Origin: Cystobacter fuscus DSM 2262
GTDB lineage: Bacteria; Myxococcota; Myxococcia; Myxococcales; Myxococcaceae
Assembly: GCF_000335475.2 (NCBI RefSeq)
Contig: NZ_ANAH02000066.1
Location: 186,001 to 250,000 of the forward strand
Direction of reading: 5' to 3'
DNA length: 64,000 nucleotides
Position numbers and translations under genes: made by a program. Positions 7,074 through 16,411 of this stretch are shown in pieces (the first letter of the stretch is position 1; each line of letters begins with the position of its first letter). Under the pieces are notes generated by a model. It made no database searches. It saw only the letters and a list, made by a program, of their open reading frames with translations, and was not told the origin of the DNA.

Positions 7074-8464
7074 CCCGAGCCCTTCAATCCGAAGTGCTGC
7101 AGGCGCCGGTAGAGCGCGCTGCGGCTCAACCCCAGGGCCTTCGCCGCCTCGGTGACATTGCCACCCGCCCGGGACAGGGCCCGGGTGATGAGGTAGTGCT
7201 CGGCCTGCTCCATGGTCATGTCCGGCAGCGGGGCCTGGGTCGCACGGAGCGCCGGCTTGAGGGTGAGATCCTCCACCTCCACCGTGTCGCCCTGGGCCAG
7301 GAGCATGGCGCGCTCCATGGTGTGCTCCAACTCGCGCACGTTGCCGGGCCAGGCATGCTCCAGCAGCGCCTGGAGCGCCCGGGCGGAGAGCCCCGGGGCC
7401 GGGCGGCCATAGCGTGCCGCCTGCTCCGCGAGGAAGCGCGTGGCCAGCGCGGCGATGTCCTCGCGCCGCTCGCGCAGGGGGGGCAGGTGGATCTCCACGG
7501 TGTTGAGCCGGTAGAGCAGATCCTCGCGGAAGCGCCCCGCCTGGGTCTCTTCCGGCAGCGACACGTTGGTGGCGGACAGGACGCGCACGTTGGCGTGCTT
7601 CACGTGCGAGGAGCCGACGGCGTGGAACTCCCCGGTCTGCAGGGCGCGCAACAGCTTCGCCTGCTGTCCCAGGGGCATGTTCCCCACCTCGTCGAGGAAG
7701 AGCGTGCCCTCGTGGGCCAGCTCGAAGCTGCCCACCCGCGCGCTCTTCGCGTCGGTGAAGGCGCCCTTCACATGGCCGAACAGCTCGCTCTCGAAGACCC
7801 CCTCCGCGAGCCCTCCCGCGTTGACCGACACCAGCGCGTGCGAGGCCCGCTTGGACAGGCCGTGCAGCCAGCGGGCGACGACCTCCTTGCCCGTTCCATG
7901 CTCCCCGGTGATGAGGACGTTGGCCTCGGAGGGGCCCACGCGCTCGACGAGCTGCACCACGCGCTGCATGGCGCGCGACTCGTGGGCGAGCGGCGGCAGC
8001 GGCCCCTGGAGCGCTCCCTCGGACGGAGCCGCCGAACGGCGGGTGCCGCGCAGCGCCCGGCCCAGCTCGAGCTGGGTCTTCACCGTGGCCAGCAGCCGGG
8101 CATTGTCCCACGGCTTCTGGATGTAGTCGCGCGCGCCGCGATGGAGCGCCTCCACGGCCGCTTCCACGTTGCCCCAGGCGGTCATCACCAGCACCGGCAC
8201 GAACGGCTCGCGCTCACGCACCCGGGAGATCAGATCCAACCCCTCGTGGCCCGAGGTGGTGTCGCGCGCGTAGTTCATGTCCAGCAGCAGCGCGTCGAAC
8301 TCCTGGGCCTCCAGCGCCGTCAGCACGCCCGCGGGGGAATGGGTGGTGACCACCTGGATGCCCGCGCGCTTGAAGAGCAGCGTCAGCGCATCGAGGATGT
8401 CGGGGTGATCATCCGCGGCGAGCAGCCGCAGCGGAGGGGATGGGGACTCGGGAGCCGATGCCAC
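7070..8464 (-). CDS. NtrC-family sigma-54-dependent response regulator
   Basis: A 464-aa three-domain activator: receiver domain (about 12-135, phosphorylation site Asp62 in LLLDMN), AAA+ domain with Walker A GEHGTGKE (187-194) and sigma-54 loop GAFTDA (234-239) in place of the usual GAFTGA, and a Fis-type C-terminal helix-turn-helix (LGLSRSALYRRL). The chosen GTG start at 8464 lies 23 bp after the ABC gene. Phosphorylated by the overlapping kinase gene product, it should activate sigma-54 promoters, most plausibly the operon's own promoter at 10513-10528. The GAFTDA variant could lower or alter sigma-54 contact. Confidence 0.9.
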   Translation of the reverse strand: MASAPESPSPPLRLLAADDHPDILDALTLLFKRAGIQVVTTHSPAGVLTALEAQEFDALLLDMNYARDTTSGHEGLDLISRVREREPFVPVLVMTAWGNVEAAVEALHRGARDYIQKPWDNARLLATVKTQLELGRALRGTRRSAAPSEGALQGPLPPLAHESRAMQRVVQLVERVGPSEANVLITGEHGTGKEVVARWLHGLSKRASHALVSVNAGGLAEGVFESELFGHVKGAFTDAKSARVGSFELAHEGTLFLDEVGNMPLGQQAKLLRALQTGEFHAVGSSHVKHANVRVLSATNVSLPEETQAGRFREDLLYRLNTVEIHLPPLRERREDIAALATRFLAEQAARYGRPAPGLSARALQALLEHAWPGNVRELEHTMERAMLLAQGDTVEVEDLTLKPALRATQAPLPDMTMEQAEHYLITRALSRAGGNVTEAAKALGLSRSALYRRLQHFGLKGSG

Positions 8465-8487
8465 GTGGACGGTTCCGGGCGCGCGCG

Positions 8488-9219
8488 TCAGGCGCGGGGC
8501 TGGTCCTCGACGATGCGCCCGTCGAAGAGGCTGATGGTGCGCGAGGCCTGCCGGGCTTGAGAGGTGTCGTGGGTCACCATGCAGATGGTCGAGCCGCTCT
8601 CGTGCAGTTGTCGCAGCAACTCCATGACCAGCTGGCCATTCCTCGAATCGAGGTTGCCCGTGGGCTCGTCCGCCAGGAGCAGCAAGGGATCTCCGGCCAC
8701 GGCGCGGGCCACGGCCACGCGCTGCTGCTGTCCGCCGGACAGCTGTCCGGGCATGTGCCGGGCGCGGTGCGAGATGCCCACGCGCTCCAGGGCCGCCTCC
8801 ACCCGCTGCTTGCGCTCGGCCGCGGGCATGCCCCGGTAGACGAGCGGCAGCTCCACGTTCTCGTGGACCGTCAGATCCCCGAGGAGGTTGAAGCTCTGGA
8901 AGATGAAGCCGATGTGGCGGTTGCGCACATGGGCCTGCTGCGAGGGCGTCAGCCCGGACACCGCCTCGTCGTTGAGCAGGTAGGTGCCCGCCGAGGGGCT
9001 GTCGAGCAGGCCGAGGATGCCCAAGAGCGTGCTCTTGCCCGAGCCCGAGGGGCCGACGATGGCCACCCACTCGCCCGTCTTGATGCTCAAGTGGATGTTG
9101 GAGAGCGCGTGGGTTTCCAGCTCGTCGGTGACGAACATCTTCGTGACGCCCTCCATGCGCAGCAGATCCTTGGGGGCTCGCACCGCCTCGCTCACCACCT
9201 CTCTCACCACCTCGCTCAT
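8488..9219 (-). CDS. ABC transporter ATP-binding protein, MacB/LolD type
   Basis: A 243-aa ATPase with Walker A GPSGSGKS, signature [13 protein letters not shown], Walker [14 protein letters not shown] and switch His in MVTHD. It matches the MacB/LolD/FtsE group, which work with FtsX-type permeases rather than with channel-forming importers. The ATG at 9219 overlaps the adaptor stop (ATGA). It should energise export or extraction across the cell envelope with the upstream HlyD-like adaptor. No FtsX/MacB permease gene is present beside it, which is unusual. Confidence 0.9.
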   Translation of the reverse strand: MSEVVREVVSEAVRAPKDLLRMEGVTKMFVTDELETHALSNIHLSIKTGEWVAIVGPSGSGKSTLLGILGLLDSPSAGTYLLNDEAVSGLTPSQQAHVRNRHIGFIFQSFNLLGDLTVHENVELPLVYRGMPAAERKQRVEAALERVGISHRARHMPGQLSGGQQQRVAVARAVAGDPLLLLADEPTGNLDSRNGQLVMELLRQLHESGSTICMVTHDTSQARQASRTISLFDGRIVEDQPRA

Positions 9220-10463
9220 TGCACCCTTACCCGAGGCGCCTCGCTCCACGCCGACATGTCCGAGAGGATGACGCGATCACCCGCCGCCAGTCCATCGAGC
9301 ACCTCGATGGTATTCACGGAACTGCGTCCGAGGTGGACTTTCACCCGTTCGGCGTGCGCGCCGTCCGCCGTGAGGCGGAACAGCTCCATGGAGGAGGAGG
9401 GCTGGGCTCCCGCGGGGCGGCCCACGTTGAGCACTCCGTCCAGGCGCTCCAACTCGATGGTGCCCTCCACGCTCAAGTCCGGCCGGGCCCCCGCGGGCAG
9501 CTCTCCCTCGAGCGACACCTCCACGAGCACCGTGCCCTGGACGGCCGCCGGGGCGATGCGCGCCACCTTGCCGGGGACGAGCCCGGTGCGCGTGTCCACC
9601 TTCACCGACTGGCCCGGCTGCACGTCCTTGGCCAGCGTCTCCGGCACGCGCAGCACGGCCTTGAGCACCCCCGGCTGGATGACCTTGGCCAGCACCATGC
9701 CCGGCGTCACCCACTGACCCAGCTCCACGCTCAGCTCCTGCAAGAGGCCGTCCGTCCGGGCGCGCACCTTCATCGACTCGACCTGGCCGCGGCGGAAGTC
9801 CACCACGGCCTTGAGGCGCTGCACCTGCGCGCGCTGCGCCGCCAGCCGGTCCGCCATGCTGCGGGCAATCACCTCCAGGCGCCGCTGCTGCAGTTGGAGC
9901 TGTTGCCCCAGCTCCTCGGACTTCTCGTTCACCTCCTGCATTTCCACGGACGCGATGTACTGCTTCTCGCCCAGGGCCGTGCTGCTCTCGGCGCGCCGCC
10001 GGGTGGTGAGCTGCTCCGTGCGCAGCCGGGCCAGGCTCGACTCCTCCTGCAGCCGCTGCATCTCCAACTCCTCCTTGAGGGCCATCAACTCCCCCTCGGC
10101 CACGGCGAGCTGGCGCTCGGCCTCCAGCGCCTGGAGCGCCACGTCGGGGTTGGACAGCTCCATGAGCTGCGTGTCCGCCTCGACACTGGCGCCCGGGCGC
10201 AGCGGCAGGTGCTCGATGCGGCCGGCCGTGTCGGCGGTGATCCACCGGAAGTTCTCGGGGACCAGCGTGCCGGGGCCCACCACCTGTCGGACCATCTCCC
10301 CCTGCTTGACGCTGTCGATCCACACCGAGGCGCCATCCACCTCCGGTGCCGCCTGGCCCAAATGGCTCATGCCGAGCGTCATCAGGACGAGCACCCCGAG
10401 GATCAGCGCTCCGTAGAGCAGCGGGGTACGGCGGCGGTTCTTGGCGGGCCTTGGAATGTCCAT
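9216..10463 (-). CDS. HlyD/MacA-type periplasmic adaptor protein
   Basis: A 415-aa membrane-fusion protein. An N-terminal membrane anchor (LLYGALILGVLVLMTLGMSH, about 15-34) is followed by a lipoyl-type half domain, a long coiled-coil hairpin (about 105-225, many Gln, Glu and Leu), the second lipoyl half (RTDGLLQELSVELGQWVTPG), a beta barrel and a membrane-proximal domain. It would link the ABC ATPase system to the outer membrane. It is the first gene of an ATGA-coupled operon with the ABC ATPase, regulator and kinase, behind a sigma-54 promoter at 10513-10528. There is no strong ribosome site before the ATG at 10463. Confidence 0.85.
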   Translation of the reverse strand: MDIPRPAKNRRRTPLLYGALILGVLVLMTLGMSHLGQAAPEVDGASVWIDSVKQGEMVRQVVGPGTLVPENFRWITADTAGRIEHLPLRPGASVEADTQLMELSNPDVALQALEAERQLAVAEGELMALKEELEMQRLQEESSLARLRTEQLTTRRRAESSTALGEKQYIASVEMQEVNEKSEELGQQLQLQQRRLEVIARSMADRLAAQRAQVQRLKAVVDFRRGQVESMKVRARTDGLLQELSVELGQWVTPGMVLAKVIQPGVLKAVLRVPETLAKDVQPGQSVKVDTRTGLVPGKVARIAPAAVQGTVLVEVSLEGELPAGARPDLSVEGTIELERLDGVLNVGRPAGAQPSSSMELFRLTADGAHAERVKVHLGRSSVNTIEVLDGLAAGDRVILSDMSAWSEAPRVRVQ

Positions 10464-10512
10464 GGGAGGGTCGCGCTCAGCCTGGGGGTCCGGTGGGGTG
10501 CCCCCTCTTCGA

Positions 10513-10528
10513 GGCAAATCATATGCCA
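10513..10528 (-). promoter_or_regulatory. Sigma-54 (-24/-12) promoter of the HlyD-ABC-NtrC-kinase operon
   Basis: Reading the minus strand, the sequence is TGGCATATGATTTGCC. It keeps the invariant GG and GC of the sigma-54 consensus TGGCAC-N5-TTGCA at exactly the right spacing, with the GC about 50 bp before the adaptor ATG. The operon encodes an NtrC-type activator, so autoregulation is the simplest reading. An inverted repeat TCCGGG-N22-CCCGGA (10588-10621) and a perfect palindrome CTACCGGTAG (10637-10646) lie upstream and are candidate activator sites. Confidence 0.7.
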
Positions 10529-10636
10529 CCCCCCTGGGCCCGCAACCGCGCGAAATTCCTCCCCCCCACCTCCCGTGCGCGTTCGCTTCCGGGCGGTCGA
10601 TCCCAAAAGCGGACACCCGGAGGCGGGAGGGGGGAG

Positions 10637-11329
10637 CTACCGGTAGGTGATGAGCGCCCGTCGCGCGCCCTCGAAGTGGGCGTGCTCGTTGAGCGTGGAG
10701 AGGTAGCGGCCCCGCTCGCTGTAGATGAGCTTGGTGACGCCGCAGTTGGTGAGCATCCAGTTGATGCGGAACGCGTGCTCGTCCGGGAGGTGCAGCAGTT
10801 GCTGACACACCGCGGTGATGGGTCCCCCCGAGGTGAACACCACGCCGGTGGCGGAGGGCCCCAGGGTCTTCAGGACGGCGTCCAGGGCCTGGGTGCAGCG
10901 CTGGCGGAAGGCGGACCAGGTCTCCTGGTACTCGGCGTCGTGCTGGCCGCTCACCCAGCGAGCCACCGCCTGGGTGAACAGCTCCTGGAAGGCCCGGCGC
11001 GGATCCGCGGTGGACAACACCTCCTGGCGCAGCGTGGCGGGGTCCGCGTAGCGGGGCGTGTGCAGGCGGATCAGCTCGTCCTGGTCGAACTCGTCGAAGC
11101 CCGGGAGGCTCTGGAGCGCGAGGTCCACGCCCCAGGTGGACTGGCACGCCTCGGCGGTCTCCCGGTGGCGCCGCAGGCTTCCGGTGAAGAGCGCATCCGG
11201 CCGGGGCAGGCGCGAGCGCAGATTCTCGCCGAGCACGCGCGCCTGCTCGAAGCCGGTCTCCGACAGCGCGTCGTAGTCCGACTTGCCGAAGGAGGCCTGG
11301 CCATGGCGCACCAGGTACACCGCGCCCAT
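10637..11329 (-). CDS. Histidine phosphatase family protein
   Basis: A 230-aa protein of the phosphoglycerate-mutase/histidine-phosphatase superfamily. The N-terminus has the catalytic VYLVRHGQAS (RHG motif), the second Arg lies in FTGSLRRHRET, and the distal His is probably replaced or shifted (FTSGGPITAV in place of SHG), so the catalytic set should be checked. The ATG at 11329 shares one base with the phosphotransferase stop (TGATG), giving tight coupling. As last gene of the ACAD-SDR-kinase operon it may remove phosphate from a pathway intermediate or a side product. There is no signal peptide. Confidence 0.75.
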   Translation of the reverse strand: MGAVYLVRHGQASFGKSDYDALSETGFEQARVLGENLRSRLPRPDALFTGSLRRHRETAEACQSTWGVDLALQSLPGFDEFDQDELIRLHTPRYADPATLRQEVLSTADPRRAFQELFTQAVARWVSGQHDAEYQETWSAFRQRCTQALDAVLKTLGPSATGVVFTSGGPITAVCQQLLHLPDEHAFRINWMLTNCGVTKLIYSERGRYLSTLNEHAHFEGARRALITYR

Positions 11330-12402
11330 CAGCGGCCCTCCCGCTTGATGAGCCCGCGGCACCGCCAGTCGAGGTAGTTGACGAGCACCCAGAAGTTCTT
11401 GAACGCCGGGTTGCGCGTCTGCTTGTGGTGATAGCGGTAGTAGATCTGCTGGATGATGACGGCGAGGCGGAACAGGCCGTAGACCTCGTAGAAGGTCCAG
11501 TTGGCGGGCTTGAGGCCCATGCGCTCGAGGTAGTAGGCGACCACCTCCTCGCGCCGGAGCATGCCGGGCAGGTGGGTGGGCTGGCGGCGGGTGCTGCGCA
11601 GGATGATGTGATCGTCGGGGTGCACCCAGTAGGCGAGGGTGTTGCCCAGATCCATCAAGGGGTCGCCCAGGGTGGCCATCTCCCAGTCGAGCACGCCGAT
11701 GACCTCGGTGGGCTGCTCGGGGGAGAGCACCACGTTGTCGAAGCGCCAGTCATTGTGGATGACGCACGTGGCGATGTCCTCGGGGGTGTTCGCCTTGAGC
11801 CAGTCGCGCACGCGGCGGTAGCTCGGCACGTTCCACGTGCGGGCCTTCTCGTAGCGCTCGGACCAGCCCTCGATCTGCCGCCGGGGATAGCCGGGCCCCT
11901 TGCCGAGCGACGTGAGCCCGGCGGCCTGGGGATCCACCCGGTGCAACTCGATCAGCTTGTCGATGACGTTGAGGCACAGGCGGCGCGTCTGGGCGGTGTC
12001 CAGCGTCATGCCCGCGGGCAGGCGCGAGCGCGGAATGAGGCCCGGGATGCGCTCCATGACGTAGAAGTCCGTGCCGATCACCGCCGCGTCCTGGCACAGC
12101 CCCACCATGGTGGGCACGGCGGGGTAGACGGGCTTGAGCGCCTTCTGCACGTTGAACTCGCGCGCCATGTCGTGCGCGGACTTCGCCTTGGTGCCCGCCG
12201 GAGGCCGGCGCAGGATGAGGTCGCGCTGGGGGTACTTCAGCCGGTAGGTCCAGTTGGAGGCGCCCCCCGAGTACTGCGTCACCTCGGGTGTGCCCTCCAG
12301 CGAGGGCTCCTGGCGCTTGAGCCAGGCGTCCACGGCCGCGACGTCGAGCTCCTCGCCCTTGCGCACGGCTCCGGCTTGATCAGTGGTTGGGGTCGCGGAC
12401 AT
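11329..12402 (-). CDS. APH-family acyl kinase (LvaA/ACAD10-like phosphotransferase)
   Basis: A 357-aa aminoglycoside-phosphotransferase-fold kinase. The catalytic loop is VIHNDWRFDNVV (HxDxxxxN) and the metal-binding segment VLDWEMATLGDP. This subfamily is found in the kinase half of ACAD10/ACAD11 and in bacterial LvaA, which phosphorylate 4-hydroxyacyl-CoAs; it is not an antibiotic-resistance type. The start at 12402 is 7 bp after the SDR stop. The neighbouring dehydrogenase is of the ACAD10/11 type, so the two probably act in sequence: hydroxyl phosphorylation, then phosphate elimination. The substrate is inferred from family and context. Confidence 0.82.
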   Translation of the reverse strand: MSATPTTDQAGAVRKGEELDVAAVDAWLKRQEPSLEGTPEVTQYSGGASNWTYRLKYPQRDLILRRPPAGTKAKSAHDMAREFNVQKALKPVYPAVPTMVGLCQDAAVIGTDFYVMERIPGLIPRSRLPAGMTLDTAQTRRLCLNVIDKLIELHRVDPQAAGLTSLGKGPGYPRRQIEGWSERYEKARTWNVPSYRRVRDWLKANTPEDIATCVIHNDWRFDNVVLSPEQPTEVIGVLDWEMATLGDPLMDLGNTLAYWVHPDDHIILRSTRRQPTHLPGMLRREEVVAYYLERMGLKPANWTFYEVYGLFRLAVIIQQIYYRYHHKQTRNPAFKNFWVLVNYLDWRCRGLIKREGR

Positions 12403-12409
12403 GGGTTCC

Positions 12410-13227
12410 TCAGGCCTTCGCGGTGCTGAAGCCGCTCATCCGGCGCGCCTGATTCCTGATCAGCTCGGCGTAGATCCGGCGTGGCAGGAGCCGCTTGGCC
12501 AGCCAGGCCTGACGGCCTTCGATGTGGGGCAGCACGTAGAACTCGCGCGTCTTCACCGCCTGGAAGATCTGGTCCGCGATGTCCTCCGCGGTGATCTTCG
12601 AGCGGTTGAGCAGCTTGCCCATCACGTTGCGCATGGCGGGATTGCTGGCGCGCAGGGAGTCGGCCAGGTTGGTCTTGAAGAAGGACGGGCAGACGAGCGT
12701 CACGCCGATCTTCGAGTCGGCGAGCTCGTTCTGCAGCGTCTCGGAGAGGGAGACGACGGCGGCCTTGGTGGCGTTGTAGGCGCCCATCATCGGCATGTCG
12801 AGCAGCCCCGCCATGGAGGCGACGTTGACGAAGTGGCCGTGGCCCTGGCGCTTGAACAGGGGCGTGAACACATGGCAGCCGCGCACGACGCCCATCAGGT
12901 TGATGTCCACCACCCACTGCCAGTCGGCGATCGACACCTCGTCGATGCCGCCCGCCTGGGCGACACCCGCGTTGTTGACCACGACGTCCACGCCGCCCCA
13001 TTCCTCATTGAGCCGCTCGGCCGCCGCGCGCAGGTCCCCCTCGCGCGTCACGTCACAGTGCAGGGAGAGGGCCTGGGTGCCCAGCGCCTTGAGCTCCGCG
13101 AGCGTCTCCTTGCCGCGCGCCTCGTGCACGTCGCCGATGGCCACGCGCCAGCCCGCCCGCGCGTAGCGCAGCGCGATGGCCTTGCCCAACCCACTGGCAC
13201 CGCCCGTGATGAAGATTCGTTGTGAGG

Positions 13228-13231
<4 letters not shown>
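12410..13231 (-). CDS. Short-chain dehydrogenase/reductase
   Basis: A 273-aa classical SDR with cofactor motif TGGASGLG (9-16), NNAG (87-90) and the catalytic Ser139, Tyr152 and Lys156 (YNATK). It oxidises or reduces a hydroxyl/keto group with NAD(P). Asp34 after the second strand (IGDVHEARG) favours NAD. Its ATG overlaps the acyl-CoA dehydrogenase stop (ATGA). In this operon it could interconvert 3-hydroxyacyl and 3-ketoacyl intermediates; this role is inferred. Confidence 0.85.
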
Positions 13232-14475
<1,244 letters not shown>

Positions 14476-14556
14476 CGTTCCTCCCGTGTCCGTTGCCCGC
14501 GGCATCCTGGAGCAGGGGGTGTTGATGAATCCAGTGAATCCTGGTCATGTGTTCGC
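14476..14556. promoter_or_regulatory. Divergent control region, LysR gene / ACAD operon
   Basis: These 81 bp separate two divergently transcribed genes, the usual place for a LysR-type operator. The small dyads CCAG-TGAATC-CTGG (centre near 14538) and CATG-TGTTCG-CATG (14547-14560) are visible, the latter running into the LysR start codon. They are candidate binding elements only; no clean T-N11-A box stands out. Confidence 0.4.
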
Positions 14557-15495
14557 ATGAACCGGGCTCATGAATCGTCACGGCTGACGGGGCTGGATCT
14601 CAACCTCTTCCGGGTCTTCGACGTCGTGCTCCAGGAGCGCAGCCTCACGCGGGCCGCGGAGGTGCTCTTCCTGAGCCAGTCGGCCGTGAGCCATGCGCTG
14701 GCGCGGCTGCGCGAACAGCTCGGTGAGCCGCTCTTCGTGCGGGAGGGAAGGGGCGTCACCCCCACGCCGCTCGCCGAACGGCTCGCCCCGGAGATCCGCG
14801 AGGCGCTCGCGCTGCTCCAGCAGGCGGTGCACCGCACCCGGGGCTTCGAGCCCGAGCGGGACGTGACCGAGGTGACCCTCGCGATGAATGACGAGCTGGA
14901 GCCCGCGCTGCTGCCGCGCCTGGTGGAGCGCCTGCGCGCGAGCGCCCCGAAGGTCCGGGTCTCCAGCGTCCGGGTCGAGCGCTCCAAGCTGGAGAGGGAT
15001 CTGGCGTCGGGGTGGTTGGACCTGGCGATCGACGTGGCGCAACTGACGGGCGCCGGACTGCTCCACACGGCGCTGATGCGCGACAGCTTTTGCGTGGTGA
15101 GCGGGCGGCGGCGCAAGAAGCTGGACGTGGCGGCGTATCTGGCCGCGCGGCATGTCACGGTGTCGTCCCGGCGCACGGGGCTGGCCATGGAGGATCTGGT
15201 GATCAACCGCCTGGGCCACCAGCGTCAGGTCGCCGTGCGCTGCCAGAACTACGAGGCGGCGTGCCGCATCGTCTCGGAGTCGGACCTGTTGCTCACCCTG
15301 CCACGGCGCCAGGCGCGGGCCATTGGGGTGCCCATGGGCAACCACCTGCTGCCGGTGCCGCTCGCGCTCCCGCCCATCGAGCTCCACCTCTACTGGCACC
15401 GGCAGACGGACCTGGATCCGAGGGGCCGGTGGTTGCGCGAGCAATTGCTCGCGCTGGCCGGAGAGCTGCTCGGCCGTGAGGCCCGTCAGGGGTAG
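14557..15495 (+). CDS. LysR-type transcriptional regulator
   Basis: A 312-aa regulator. The N-terminal winged helix (about 14-73: LDLNLFRVFDVV, SLTRAAEVLFLSQSAVSHAL) is classical LysR, followed by a periplasmic-binding-like effector domain (about 100-300) of the NodD/PnbR-like group (LAMNDELEPALLPRL). The ATG at 14557 is taken because the HTH starts soon after it. It is divergent from the ACAD-SDR-kinase-phosphatase operon and most likely controls it in response to an acyl or hydroxy-acid effector. Its last bases overlap the convergent thiD gene by 10 bp. Confidence 0.88.
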   Translation: MNRAHESSRLTGLDLNLFRVFDVVLQERSLTRAAEVLFLSQSAVSHALARLREQLGEPLFVREGRGVTPTPLAERLAPEIREALALLQQAVHRTRGFEPERDVTEVTLAMNDELEPALLPRLVERLRASAPKVRVSSVRVERSKLERDLASGWLDLAIDVAQLTGAGLLHTALMRDSFCVVSGRRRKKLDVAAYLAARHVTVSSRRTGLAMEDLVINRLGHQRQVAVRCQNYEAACRIVSESDLLLTLPRRQARAIGVPMGNHLLPVPLALPPIELHLYWHRQTDLDPRGRWLREQLLALAGELLGREARQG

Positions 15496-16286
15496 GACTT
15501 CACGGTGTGGGTATGGTTGAGGGGTCCATTGCCGTGACCGAAGCCGGGCGCGGTGCGGATGGCGGTGCGCACGTAGGCATGGGCGCGCTCGATGGCCTGG
15601 TGCAGCTCCATCTTCTGGGCGAGCCCCGTGGCGATGGCCGACGCCAGGGTGCAGCCCGTACCGTGCGTGGAGGAGTCGGGGAGGCGCTCGCCCCGGTATT
15701 CATGGCGTCCCGCCGGACTGAGCAGCACGTCGCGCACCACGTCTCCCGGCACGTGGCCGCCCTTGAGCAGCACGGCCCGAGCGCCCATCTTCAGCAAGCG
15801 CTCGGCGGCGCGGTCCTGCTCCTCGAAGGTGGTGACGGGCAGGCCCGTGAGCGCCTCGGCCTCGGAGGCGTTGGGGGTGATGACGGCGGCGCGTGGCAGG
15901 AGCAGCTCGATGAGGGCCCGCTCGGCCCCGCTGTCCAGCAGCCGGGCGCCTCCCTTGGCGACCATGACGGGGTCCACGACGAGGGGGACGTGGGGCGCGT
16001 GGCGGTCGAGCTCCTCGCGCACGGCGGCGATGACCTCGGGCTTGCTCAACATGCCCGTCTTGAGCGCATCCGCCCCGATGTCCTCGAGCACCATCTGGAT
16101 CTGCAAGCGGATGAAGGGCAGGGGGACGTCGTGGATGGCCCGCACGGTGCGCGTGTCCTGCGCGGTGAGCGCGGCGATGGCCGTGGCCGCGTACCCCTGG
16201 AGGGCCGTCACCGTCTTCACGTCCGCCTGGATGCCGGCTCCGCCCCCGGAGTCCGATCCCGCGATGATCAACACACGTCCCTTCAC
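15486..16286 (-). CDS. thiD: Hydroxymethylpyrimidine/phosphomethylpyrimidine kinase
   Basis: A 266-aa ThiD enzyme, which phosphorylates hydroxymethylpyrimidine and its monophosphate in thiamine synthesis. The N-terminal IAGSDSGGGAGIQADVKT, the GMLSKPEV segment, VVDPVMVAKGG and the C-terminal HGTGCTLASAIA anion hole with its catalytic Cys are all present at normal family length. The start is GTG at 16286, with AAGGAG eight bases upstream. It stands alone with no other thiamine genes beside it, and the 125-bp upstream region shows no TPP riboswitch core. It converges on the LysR gene with a 10-bp overlap. Confidence 0.93.
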   Translation of the reverse strand: MKGRVLIIAGSDSGGGAGIQADVKTVTALQGYAATAIAALTAQDTRTVRAIHDVPLPFIRLQIQMVLEDIGADALKTGMLSKPEVIAAVREELDRHAPHVPLVVDPVMVAKGGARLLDSGAERALIELLLPRAAVITPNASEAEALTGLPVTTFEEQDRAAERLLKMGARAVLLKGGHVPGDVVRDVLLSPAGRHEYRGERLPDSSTHGTGCTLASAIATGLAQKMELHQAIERAHAYVRTAIRTAPGFGHGNGPLNHTHTVKSYP

Positions 16287-16411
16287 GGCTTGTGCTCCTT
16301 CTCCAGCGTCATTTCCCGGATGGCTCCGGGCGCCCGGGGTATACCAGTGCTTGCCCGCGTGGAAGGGGACATGTCACCTTCCCGGGCTTCTCCGCTCGCC
16401 GAGCCCGCCTC

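Noticed and set aside
10404-11147. Upstream extension of the HlyD reading frame to about 11147
   Set aside because: The added part overlaps the histidine phosphatase gene in another frame and has shadow-frame composition; the adaptor begins at its membrane anchor, at 10463.
11329-12402. Aminoglycoside resistance kinase
   Set aside because: Although the fold is APH-type, the sequence and operon match the acyl-CoA-linked ACAD10/LvaA branch.
16287-16411. TPP riboswitch upstream of thiD
   Set aside because: Only 125 bp are available and the conserved CUGAGA and ACCUGA cores are absent.
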